Shown: one piece after another, positions 1 to 5,244 of the stretch
Numbering within the stretch: the first letter of the stretch is position 1
Layout: each line of letters begins with the position of its first letter
Origin: JAWOJF01 sp046481785
GTDB lineage: Bacteria; Bacteroidota; Ignavibacteria; Ignavibacteriales; Ignavibacteriaceae
Length of the DNA stretch: 5,490 nucleotides
Direction of reading: 5' to 3'
Assembly (NCBI GenBank): GCA_046481785.1
Contig: JAWOJF010000132.1
Span: 1 to 5,490, forward strand
Made by a program: the position numbers and the translations under genes
The notes under the pieces: model-generated
The model's database searches: none
Seen by the model: only the letters and a program-made list of their open reading frames with translations
What the model was told of the DNA's origin: nothing

Positions 1-193
1 AGTTAATATTGTTGTTAAGTGATACAGCTTATTTTTTATCGGTACAAATGTTTTGGATAAAATTATAGTGCGTGATGCATTCTTCAAAAAATGTGTCTGA
101 ACATTCGCAGTGGCTGTCCCAAAAGTCAATTTGAGTGAATATATTTTCATTTTTTAGTTAGCATGATTATTAAAGGTTTTAATATCCTCCGAA

Positions 194-414
194 GAGATTG
201 TGTAAAAATTAAAGACTGAGGACAAAATATTAATTTTATTGATTAACCCCATGTTTTAACATGGGGGAGCCTAAAGAACCATAACGGGTTTTAGCCCTGA
301 ACTGAAGCTAATTCAGGGCTAAAGCCCTATATATAATCTTAGCTCATGTCCCCCAGGCTGAAGCCTGGGGTTAATACACCTTTATTCACCACTTTCTATT
401 TTTCACACAATCTC
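194..414. repeat. Outer inverted repeat surrounding the palindrome cluster
   Basis: The arms are 194-209 (GAGATTGTGT then AAAAAT) and 398-414 (ATTTTT, c, ACACAATCTC). They pair over 16 bp with a single unpaired C at 404. A few more bases outside (189-190 with 418-419) can pair across a 3x3 internal loop. Between the arms lies the GC-rich hairpin cluster. The arms are AT-rich and unrelated in sequence to the inner hairpins. This could be the terminal repeat of a small non-autonomous element or the outer stem of one large folded element. No target-site duplication was identified. Confidence 0.5.
243..374. repeat. REP-like cluster of three GC-rich hairpins
   Basis: There are three consecutive perfect or near-perfect palindromes. 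247-255 pairs with 258-266 (9 bp, TT loop). 286-301 pairs with 312-327 (16 bp with one G-T wobble, 10-nt loop). 351-359 pairs with 362-370 (9 bp, GA loop). The first and last hairpins are diverged versions of one design (CCCCA...TGGGG) placed as an outer pair. The element is bounded by inverted ends TTAACCCC (243-250) and GGGGTTAA (367-374). Sub-motifs of the form GCT-R-AAGC recur, for example GGGCTAAAGCCC at 316-327. Such clusters resemble REP/BIME sequences mobilised by RAYT (IS200/IS605-like TnpA_REP) proteins, but none is encoded here, so the family assignment is inferred. Its position downstream of the Ku-TPR genes would also let it act as a transcript-end stabiliser or terminator. Confidence 0.7.
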
Positions 415-540
415 CGGGGGAACGTATTATCATGACAAGACAGACAATTGACATCTTAACAAAATGAATAAATATTCTCCTTATCTTACCTTTGAGACAA
501 CCTCATCTCTTCAGTACTCAAATATTCTGTGTTATCAACT

Positions 541-1116
541 TTACGATTGTTTAACTGAGTGCAGGTAGTTAACGATATCGGCAGCATCTGCAGCATTTGA
601 TTTGCCTACAAGCAAAATATATTTCTTCAGGCATGTTTCCGCTGTTTCAACTTCATTCATTTCTATGCAGACCAATGCCAGGTTGTAATATATATTAGGG
701 AAAGACGGATCGATCTCTGCGGCAATTTCATAATGAAGTTTTGCCAGAGCAAAATCTTTTTCCTCAAAATAAAGATTGGCAATATTAAAATGCGCTTCAC
801 AATGAGAGGGGTTATATTTAATAGCTTTTAAAAAATAACCAAATGCCTTTATTTTATTATCCGGTACTTCAAGAATGGCAAGATTATTATAAGACTCATC
901 AATATTTTCATTTTCTTCAATAGATTTTAAATAATAACTATAAGCCTCCGGATCACCGGCTAAATCCCTCTCAAGGGCTTCATCAAAATAGCTTTTATTC
1001 TGCAGTTTGATAACCCTGCCCTGGAAAAGCGGAAGCTGATTAGCATCCCTGCCTTTTTTATGCTTTGATTTCTTATAAACTAAATGATCTTTTTCTTTTA
1101 AACTGAATATTTTCAT
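541..1116 (-). CDS. TPR-repeat protein translationally coupled to Ku
   Basis: A 191-residue soluble protein built mostly of tetratricopeptide repeats. TPR-like helix pairs are visible at about residues 43-70 (degenerate), 73-104, 107-138 and 140-170, with typical signatures such as AHFNIANLYFEEKDFALAK and YYNLALVCIEMNEVETAE. The N-terminal 35 residues are lysine-rich and not TPR. There is no signal peptide or membrane segment, so it is cytoplasmic. TPRs are protein-protein interaction scaffolds, and no enzymatic motif is seen. Its ATG (1114-1116) overlaps the Ku stop (1113-1115) as ATGA, and no good Shine-Dalgarno precedes it, so translation is probably coupled to Ku. The N-terminal linker (QLPLFQGRVIKLQ, then a helical FDEAL) and the end of the last repeat recall the TPR half of MerR-HTH/TPR fusion proteins, but no HTH is present here. 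That resemblance is from memory and uncertain. The partner could be Ku, LigD or something unrelated. Confidence 0.88.
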   Translation of the reverse strand: MKIFSLKEKDHLVYKKSKHKKGRDANQLPLFQGRVIKLQNKSYFDEALERDLAGDPEAYSYYLKSIEENENIDESYNNLAILEVPDNKIKAFGYFLKAIKYNPSHCEAHFNIANLYFEEKDFALAKLHYEIAAEIDPSFPNIYYNLALVCIEMNEVETAETCLKKYILLVGKSNAADAADIVNYLHSVKQS

Positions 1117-1970
1117 GCCTGTTTTCGCTGTGCCGTTTTTGTTGTTTTTGTTGTTTTTGTTTTCTTAGTACCTGTAGATTTCTGCATGGGTTTCTTTGAT
1201 ACACTATTTGCAAGACTTTCTTTAAGCGCCGACATCAGGTCGGGTGTAGCTGTTTTTGAAGCTTTTACTTCCGGCTGAACAAAAGTCTTTCCTTCCATTT
1301 TAGATTCAACCAGTTTCCTAAGTTCAAGCTGGTACTGATCAACAACCTCAATATCATTTATTGAGACTGACATTGTTTCAATTAATTTTTCAGCAAGGTC
1401 CATCTCACCTTTTTTAACATCAATATCTTTTATACGCGGCAGTTCATTTATACTTCTAATCTCTGCCGGATACCTTATTTTGTACATTACCAGTACATTC
1501 TCCATCGGCGATATTAAAACAAAATCTTCTTTCTGTCTGATGGAAACTTTAGCTACAGCAAGTTTCCCTACTTTTGAAATGGTTTTAACAAGAAGGTTAT
1601 ATCCCTTCATTCCCGCATCATCCTGGGGTGCAAGATAATATGGTTTTTCAAAAAATAAAGGGCTAATTTCTGCCACATCCACAAATCCCTGTATCTCAAT
1701 AGTATTCTGGCTTTGAATCTTAAGATTTTCAAGTTCGCCCGGTTCAAAAAACACAAAGTTCCCTTTATTAACCTCATATCCCTTTATGATATCTTCCTCA
1801 GTTAATGCCTGTCCGCACTCCTTGCATTTTTTTTCATACCCAACCCGTCCATGATCTTTTTTATGGAACTGGTTAAATGATACTGTTGATTCAGATTCAG
1901 TTGCAGAAAAAACATTAATAGGAATATTTACCAAAGAAAAACTGATACTCCCTTTCCAAATGGATCTCAT
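1113..1970 (-). CDS. ku: Bacterial Ku, DNA end-binding protein of NHEJ
   Basis: A 285-residue homodimeric Ku protein. It encircles double-strand break ends and recruits the ligase/polymerase LigD in bacterial non-homologous end joining. Family landmarks are the N-terminus MRSIWKGSISFSLVNIPI, a CxxC pair at C49/C52 followed by ALTEEDIIKGYE, GYNLLVKTISKVGKLAVAKVSIR in the core (about 123-145), and LAEKLIETM at 192-200. DLMSALKESL (244-253) is the conserved minimal C-terminus that in other bacteria contacts LigD. Residues 259-285 form a Lys/Thr-rich extended tail of the type reported to bind DNA; ten of these residues come from a 9-bp tandem repeat. The start is fixed by the conserved N-terminus and an AGAGGT Shine-Dalgarno (minus strand, 1975-1980). 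Length is normal for the family. It is the first gene of a two-gene operon with the TPR protein. LigD is not in the window. Confidence 0.97.
   Translation of the reverse strand: MRSIWKGSISFSLVNIPINVFSATESESTVSFNQFHKKDHGRVGYEKKCKECGQALTEEDIIKGYEVNKGNFVFFEPGELENLKIQSQNTIEIQGFVDVAEISPLFFEKPYYLAPQDDAGMKGYNLLVKTISKVGKLAVAKVSIRQKEDFVLISPMENVLVMYKIRYPAEIRSINELPRIKDIDVKKGEMDLAEKLIETMSVSINDIEVVDQYQLELRKLVESKMEGKTFVQPEVKASKTATPDLMSALKESLANSVSKKPMQKSTGTKKTKTTKTTKTAQRKQA
1135..1161 (-). repeat. 9-bp tandem repeat inside the Ku C-terminal tail
   Basis: Three perfect copies of GTTTTTGTT (plus strand) occur at 1135-1143, 1144-1152 and 1153-1161. Read on the minus strand they encode the KTKTTKTTKT stretch, residues 270-279 of Ku. 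The unit is a multiple of three, so copy-number change would lengthen or shorten the basic tail without a frameshift. Confidence 0.9.
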
Positions 1971-1974
1971 AACT

Positions 1975-2003
1975 ACCTCTTATAGTTAAGTTAAGAATAA
2001 GAG
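1975..2003 (-). promoter_or_regulatory. Ku ribosome binding site within a possible leader hairpin
   Basis: On the minus strand AGAGGT (1975-1980) lies 4 nt before the Ku ATG and is a good Shine-Dalgarno. Its AGAG core lies in the 3' arm of a 7-bp inverted repeat: CTCTTAT (plus strand 1977-1983) against ATAAGAG (1997-2003), with a 13-nt loop. In the mRNA the arm ATAAGAG would pair with an upstream CTCTTAT and could partly hide the ribosome site. The stem is short and AT-rich, so the ribosome site is well supported but the regulatory fold is speculative. Confidence 0.45.
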
Positions 2004-2207
2004 AAAAAACTGTTATTTATTATGATCAGGATAACGGGGCAGAAAATATAATGAATTTATTTAATATTTGCATCATACCATAAAATAGGCATAATCCATT
2101 GGTAAATACTGGAATAATTTCCTTAGAATTTAGGCTGCTAACACTTAGATACAGATTTTATTATTGCCCTTTTATATTAATATTATGATATTGATTAGAG
2201 AAAAACT

Positions 2208-2214
2208 GGGGGAG
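2208..2214 (+). promoter_or_regulatory. G-rich ribosome binding site deciding the 2218 start
   Basis: GGGGGAG sits immediately upstream of ATG 2218 and is followed by a canonical lipoprotein signal peptide. This favours 2218 over the in-frame TTG at 2164, which would add 18 residues (including basic and acidic ones) in front of the signal sequence and has no purine-rich site before it. Confidence 0.75.
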
Positions 2215-2217
2215 AAG

Positions 2218-3456
2218 ATGAAATATTACATACTATTATTTTCCGCACTGCTCCTTACCGGCTGCACCTATAACCGGGTATTATCCCAATATGAAACTAA
2301 AGATGAGTATTTTAAAGCATTAAATAGTATTTCGGAAAACAAGAAAGTAAAAATAGAAACGAAGGATTCCAGTTTTACTTTAGAAGATATAGTAGTAAAT
2401 GAGAATGTTGTAACAGGTAAATTTTTCCGGTATGATGATTCACGGTTTTCATATTTTATTTACTCTCCTCCGGAAGAAACTAAAGTTATAATTCCTGCCG
2501 GGCACATCAGAAGTATATCAGTAACAAAAAGAACTTTTAGTATATTTAAAGGAATGGGAATTGGAGCATTAGCCGGGGCTATTTGGGGTGGATTGTTCAT
2601 AGATGGCGGCAGCAGTTCTAATTCGGGATATCATCCGAATTATTATCAGAGTGCAATACTTATGACATTTCCCGGAATGTTATTTGGTGCCCTGGTAGGA
2701 TTAATTGTTGGCGATGATTTTATCTTCAGCTTTGATAATCAACTCAGCAGAGATGAGTTATTCAGAGATAATTCGGTTCACAAAATGGGGCTAAAGGTTG
2801 GTTATCATAGTGGCTTTGAAATGTTTACAATCCCCGTGGAGGGACGGGTTGGAGCAGATTTAAATGGAACCGGTATTCCGGGGTTTTCAATAACAGTATT
2901 CTATAATTATATCCTTGGTAAAAACTTCTCTTTTAATAGTGAACTCTCTTTTATATCCTCGGGCTCTGACGAAAAACATCACGTAAGCGTTTATAGTCCT
3001 GAGAATACTTATACAAGCCAACAAGGCAATGTTAAAGAAAAAATAAAAGTACTTGAAGCGGCACCTCTGTTAAGATTAAACCTTGCCAAAGAAGGTTTTA
3101 CCCCCTATTTAGTAATAGGTCCGAAATTCTGCCTGCAATTTCCCCCGGGTAACTCCAATAAAGAAAAATTTTACAGCGATATCAATAAGCAGTTTGGAGG
3201 CAGTAATTTTTCTGTCTCCGGAGAATATAAAAAATTTTTCTGGAGTGGAGTTATCGGGGCAGGTATCTCAACCGGTAAATTGGGTCCGTATGAGGTATTC
3301 CTTGAGATAAGATATAGTAAAGATATTACAGGCAGGTTTAAAATTGATTACTATAATTCAGATTCATTCTCTTCGTATTATTATAATCATCCCCGCCAGG
3401 AATGGGAACATGCTGCTGAAGAAATTACTTTTAATCTTGGTGTGGGAATATTCTAG
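2218..3456 (+). CDS. Lipoprotein with glycine-zipper and beta-barrel-like C-terminal half
   Basis: A 412-residue exported protein of unassigned function. Residues 1-16 form a type II signal peptide with lipobox LLTGC (lipidated Cys16). Residues 20-105 are a soluble, beta-rich region. Two Gly-rich hydrophobic segments follow, about 111-127 (KGMGIGALAGAIWGGLF) and 148-165 (MTFPGMLFGALVGLIVG). They resemble glycine-zipper membrane helices and are separated by a Ser/Gly/Tyr-rich linker. From about 188 to the end there are alternating beta strands (MGLKVGYHSGF, GFSITVFYNYILG, FTPYLVIGPKFCL, FFWSGVIGAGIST, YEVFLEIRYS) ending in EITFNLGVGIF. The terminal aromatic residue is typical of outer-membrane barrels, so this part reads as an OMP_b-brl-type domain. 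The gene stands alone, diverging from ku and convergent with the deacetylase. A structural or assembly role in the envelope is inferred; no enzyme motif is visible. Confidence 0.85.
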   Translation: MKYYILLFSALLLTGCTYNRVLSQYETKDEYFKALNSISENKKVKIETKDSSFTLEDIVVNENVVTGKFFRYDDSRFSYFIYSPPEETKVIIPAGHIRSISVTKRTFSIFKGMGIGALAGAIWGGLFIDGGSSSNSGYHPNYYQSAILMTFPGMLFGALVGLIVGDDFIFSFDNQLSRDELFRDNSVHKMGLKVGYHSGFEMFTIPVEGRVGADLNGTGIPGFSITVFYNYILGKNFSFNSELSFISSGSDEKHHVSVYSPENTYTSQQGNVKEKIKVLEAAPLLRLNLAKEGFTPYLVIGPKFCLQFPPGNSNKEKFYSDINKQFGGSNFSVSGEYKKFFWSGVIGAGISTGKLGPYEVFLEIRYSKDITGRFKIDYYNSDSFSSYYYNHPRQEWEHAAEEITFNLGVGIF

Positions 3457-3543
3457 ACTTTTGCCGGATACCATTTAAATAACGCCCATAACGGTTTGGA
3501 TCGTGACAGCAATGCTTTTATCTTTTGCAGACTGAGGACCTGC
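3457..3543. other. Convergent intergenic gap without a clear terminator
   Basis: 87 bp separate the stop codons of two convergent genes. I see only weak pairing (for example GCAG 3527-3530 with CTGC 3540-3543) and no hairpin followed by a T-run on either strand. The two transcripts may therefore overlap or end by a factor-dependent route. Confidence 0.4.
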
Positions 3544-4332
3544 CTAATTATTATCCCTTTTCTCAATATAATCTGCCACATCAATTAAAGGAGCGACCCA
3601 TATTTTATCTTCATTTTGTTTCAGATAATCCACAAGTTTATTATGAACTTCAAGAGGTACGTAATCCGGATTATTTCCAACACCGTGGAATATAAATGTA
3701 ATATATGAATTTGTTTCTTCTGCCTTTTTAACAAGTTCAATTAATTCTTCGCCCGTTTGATTTATTACCATAAAACAGCCGATACTATAAAGATCAATTT
3801 CATCTATCTTCTGCATTACCGCATGGACAGTCCGTGCAGCAACAAATTCGTTTTTAATACTCTCAACATAAGAAGAATCGCCCGCAAGAAGGTGGCCGCA
3901 GGGGTATGCAAAGGTTCTCCTGGTTTTGCCGTCCAATAAATTAAGTACAAGATTTGTCATTACTACTTCATCTTTAAATCTCTGAACCGTATAATCATTA
4001 AGATCATATACCCTTACTCTTCCCTGCGATCTTCCCTCACATGGATGAAACAAAGTATGATTCCCCAGCTCATGCCCGTTTACTGATAATTGCTTCCATT
4101 CATCAGTGCGGTTCCTGAAACCGGTGAAATTACATGTTATATAAAAAGTTGCTTTAATGCCAAGCGAATCAAGTATGGGTACAACATTATCCAGGTGTAC
4201 ATCCATCGCATCATCATAAGTTAAGCTTACTGCACATTGTTTGTTATTCCACGGAGTTTTGCCTGATAAATTTTGACCGGATATTGGAAATATTGTCAGA
4301 AGGGCTATTAAAAGAGTGAAATATATCTTCAT
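3544..4332 (-). CDS. Exported NodB-type polysaccharide deacetylase
   Basis: A 262-residue carbohydrate esterase family 4-like protein. These enzymes remove acetyl groups from N-acetylated or O-acetylated polysaccharides using a metal held by Asp-His-His. A signal peptide spans residues 1-19 (hydrophobic core, ...ISG before Q20), so it acts in the periplasm or outside. Motif 1 is TYDDA (D40 catalytic base, D41 metal ligand). Motif 2 is HTLFH (H92, H96 metal ligands). The motif 3 region is FAYPCG (141-146), which lacks the classical RxPY arginine at the usual spot. The motif 5 region is FIFHGVG with H216. The triad is intact, so activity is likely, but the substrate (peptidoglycan, chitin-like, xylan or exopolysaccharide) cannot be told. 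Start ATG is chosen by the signal peptide; no strong Shine-Dalgarno precedes it. It is monocistronic, with TAG stop at 3544-3546. Confidence 0.93.
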   Translation of the reverse strand: MKIYFTLLIALLTIFPISGQNLSGKTPWNNKQCAVSLTYDDAMDVHLDNVVPILDSLGIKATFYITCNFTGFRNRTDEWKQLSVNGHELGNHTLFHPCEGRSQGRVRVYDLNDYTVQRFKDEVVMTNLVLNLLDGKTRRTFAYPCGHLLAGDSSYVESIKNEFVAARTVHAVMQKIDEIDLYSIGCFMVINQTGEELIELVKKAEETNSYITFIFHGVGNNPDYVPLEVHNKLVDYLKQNEDKIWVAPLIDVADYIEKRDNN

Positions 4333-4400
4333 AGTCTACATCATATGTTATAATGGCTGTTAATCTATTTATTTTTTTTATAAAGAGAAAGGGACTTATG

Positions 4401-4425
4401 CTACAACAAAAAGTTTTGTTTGTAG
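4401..4425. promoter_or_regulatory. Palindromic candidate operator in divergent promoter region
   Basis: CTACAACAAAA (4401-4411) is complementary to 4414-4425 (TTTTG, one bulged T, TTGTAG), giving 11 paired bases around a 2-nt centre. There is no adjacent T-run on either strand to make it a terminator. It lies between the deacetylase and the beta-barrel gene, which are transcribed away from each other, and overlaps the -33 part of the candidate promoter for the latter. A regulator binding site is plausible but unproven. Confidence 0.4.
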
Positions 4426-4450
4426 GAAAGGAACATATACTGTATCTTTA
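4419..4450 (+). promoter_or_regulatory. Candidate Bacteroidota-type promoter for the beta-barrel gene
   Basis: TTTG at 4419-4422, a 20-nt spacer, and TATCTTTA at 4443-4450 approximate the Bacteroidota primary-sigma pattern TTTG-N(17-23)-TAnnTTTG, with the last base differing. It would give a leader of about 35 nt before ATG 4491. In AT-rich sequence such matches occur by chance, so this is tentative. Confidence 0.27.
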
Positions 4451-4455
4451 TAAGT

Positions 4456-4465
4456 AACATATGTT
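4456..4465. promoter_or_regulatory. AACATATGTT palindrome upstream of the beta-barrel gene
   Basis: A perfect 10-bp palindrome sits within AGTAACATATGTTTTACT, whose outer parts are also nearly symmetrical. A second CATATGTTA (4342-4350), the inverted match of TAACATATG (4455-4463), lies 10 bp from the deacetylase start. Paired sites next to both divergent starts could mark a shared regulator. The core is short and AT-rich, so chance is a real alternative. Confidence 0.25.
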
Positions 4466-4490
4466 TTACTAACTAATTTAAGGGGGTAAT

Positions 4491-5132
4491 ATGAAATTCA
4501 TTTTATACTTTTCTCTATTTTTAATAATGGGTACAATAACTTTTTCACAGGTTGATATTGGTGTTATGGGAGGTATTCATAGCACAACTCATGATATTAT
4601 GCCCGATCCCGGTTTTGAAGAAAAAGTGAGAGTAGAATCAACCGTTGGAATTTTTGCAAACATACCTATGTACAGATCATTTAGTCTGCAGATACAGGGA
4701 ATGTATATACGTAAAGGATCTGATTTAGGTATTACAGGTTTTAATGAGGATATTAAAACTTCAGCAGAGTACCTGGAGTTCCCGATTCTTGCACGTTATA
4801 CTTTCGGCGCAGCTCAGGATGTTATTAAACCTTATTATTTTATAGGTCCCAGTGTAGGTTTTCTTTTAAAAGCAAGACAAACAGCTTCATTTATTCCAAA
4901 GGAATATGAAGATGATGTAGAAGACGATTCTAAATCTTATGAAATTTCGGTTTGCGTCGGCGGAGGTTTCCAGATTTTATTAGATAAAGTTTCATTGTAT
5001 GCACAATTAAAATATATGCATGGTTTAACTAATGTTGATGATGTTGAAGAAGCTGGTGACCGTTCTGAATCTATTTACAGCAGAGGTATTTCCTATACTC
5101 TTGGCATTTCTTTACCAATCGGCGGCAACTAA
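4491..5132 (+). CDS. Outer-membrane beta-barrel protein (PorT-like family)
   Basis: A 213-residue exported protein. A signal peptide spans residues 1-19 (KFILYFSLFLIMGTITFS before Q20). The mature part is an eight-strand-like small barrel of the OMP_b-brl_2/PorT type common in Bacteroidota. Landmarks are DIGVMGGIHS as first strand, FSLQIQGMYIRKGS (64-77), the family hallmark YLEFPILARYTF (94-105) followed by KPYYFIGPSVGFLLKA (113-128), VCVGGGFQILLDKVSLYAQLKYMHGLTNV (154-182), and a final strand YTLGISLPIGG. An acidic loop (EYEDDVEDDS, 138-147) should face outside. AGGGGG (4481-4486) is a clear Shine-Dalgarno 4 nt before the ATG. Family members are mostly uncharacterised and I cannot assign a substrate. 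It is a single-gene unit, divergent from the deacetylase and closed by its own terminator. Confidence 0.93.
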   Translation: MKFILYFSLFLIMGTITFSQVDIGVMGGIHSTTHDIMPDPGFEEKVRVESTVGIFANIPMYRSFSLQIQGMYIRKGSDLGITGFNEDIKTSAEYLEFPILARYTFGAAQDVIKPYYFIGPSVGFLLKARQTASFIPKEYEDDVEDDSKSYEISVCVGGGFQILLDKVSLYAQLKYMHGLTNVDDVEEAGDRSESIYSRGISYTLGISLPIGGN

Positions 5133-5165
5133 AAATTCATTTGTTAAAAGTATGATGATTAAGAT

Positions 5166-5195
5166 AAACGGCGTGTAAAAACGCCGTTTTTTTTT
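5166..5195 (+). terminator. Intrinsic terminator after the beta-barrel gene
   Basis: AAACGGCGT (5166-5174) pairs with ACGCCGTTT (5181-5189) around GTAAAA. The stem runs straight into nine consecutive T residues (5187-5195). It lies 33 nt after the stop codon and is a textbook Rho-independent terminator on the plus strand. Confidence 0.95.
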
Positions 5196-5244
5196 CGCTG
5201 CAGCAATTACTGATATTTCTACTTTGATATTACAATCATATCTG
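5196..5244. other. Short spacer between terminator and long inverted repeat
   Basis: 49 bp of AT-rich sequence with no gene. It is the only unique sequence seen flanking the left arm of the inverted repeat, so any target-site duplication would have to be sought at its right edge (ending ATATCTG at 5244) and beyond the window end. Confidence 0.5.

Larger units (their letters stand above)
1..540. other. Gene-free flank holding nested palindromic repeats
   Basis: No convincing coding region was found; the short reading frames (for example 75-134, 19 codons) have no ribosome binding site or recognisable product. The recognisable structure is the hairpin cluster at 243-374 inside a wider inverted repeat at 194-209/398-414, plus a weak insertion-sequence-end-like string at 112-128. 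Positions 415-540 lie just downstream of the minus-strand TPR gene and show no hairpin plus T-run on that strand, so the Ku-TPR transcript may run into the palindromic cluster before ending. The rest is AT-rich sequence in which I see nothing. Confidence 0.6.

Noticed and set aside
75..134. Small plus-strand reading frame of 19 codons
   Set aside because: It has no ribosome binding site, no recognisable product, and overlaps an insertion-sequence-end-like string.
2067..2095. Possible promoter for the lipoprotein (TTTG then CATAAT)
   Set aside because: The -35 match is poor and the sequence is AT-rich, so it cannot be told from background. The Bacteroidota -7 pattern is absent at the right spacing.
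2164..2217. Upstream TTG start adding 18 residues to the lipoprotein
   Set aside because: It would place charged residues ahead of a canonical type II signal peptide and lacks a Shine-Dalgarno, whereas ATG 2218 has GGGGGAG directly upstream.
213..3539. Shared 11-mer AGACTGAGGAC at 213-223 and 3529-3539
   Set aside because: A few identical 11-mers are expected by chance in a window of this size, and the flanking bases do not match.
3475..3546. In-frame extension of the deacetylase past its TAG stop (22 sense codons to a TAA)
   Set aside because: The NodB domain is already complete and an open run of 22 codons is expected fairly often by chance. No readthrough or pyrrolysine-type signal is seen.
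3757..3939. Plus-strand reading frame of 60 codons
   Set aside because: It lies wholly opposite the well-supported deacetylase gene, has no ribosome binding site and no recognisable protein features, so it is a shadow frame.
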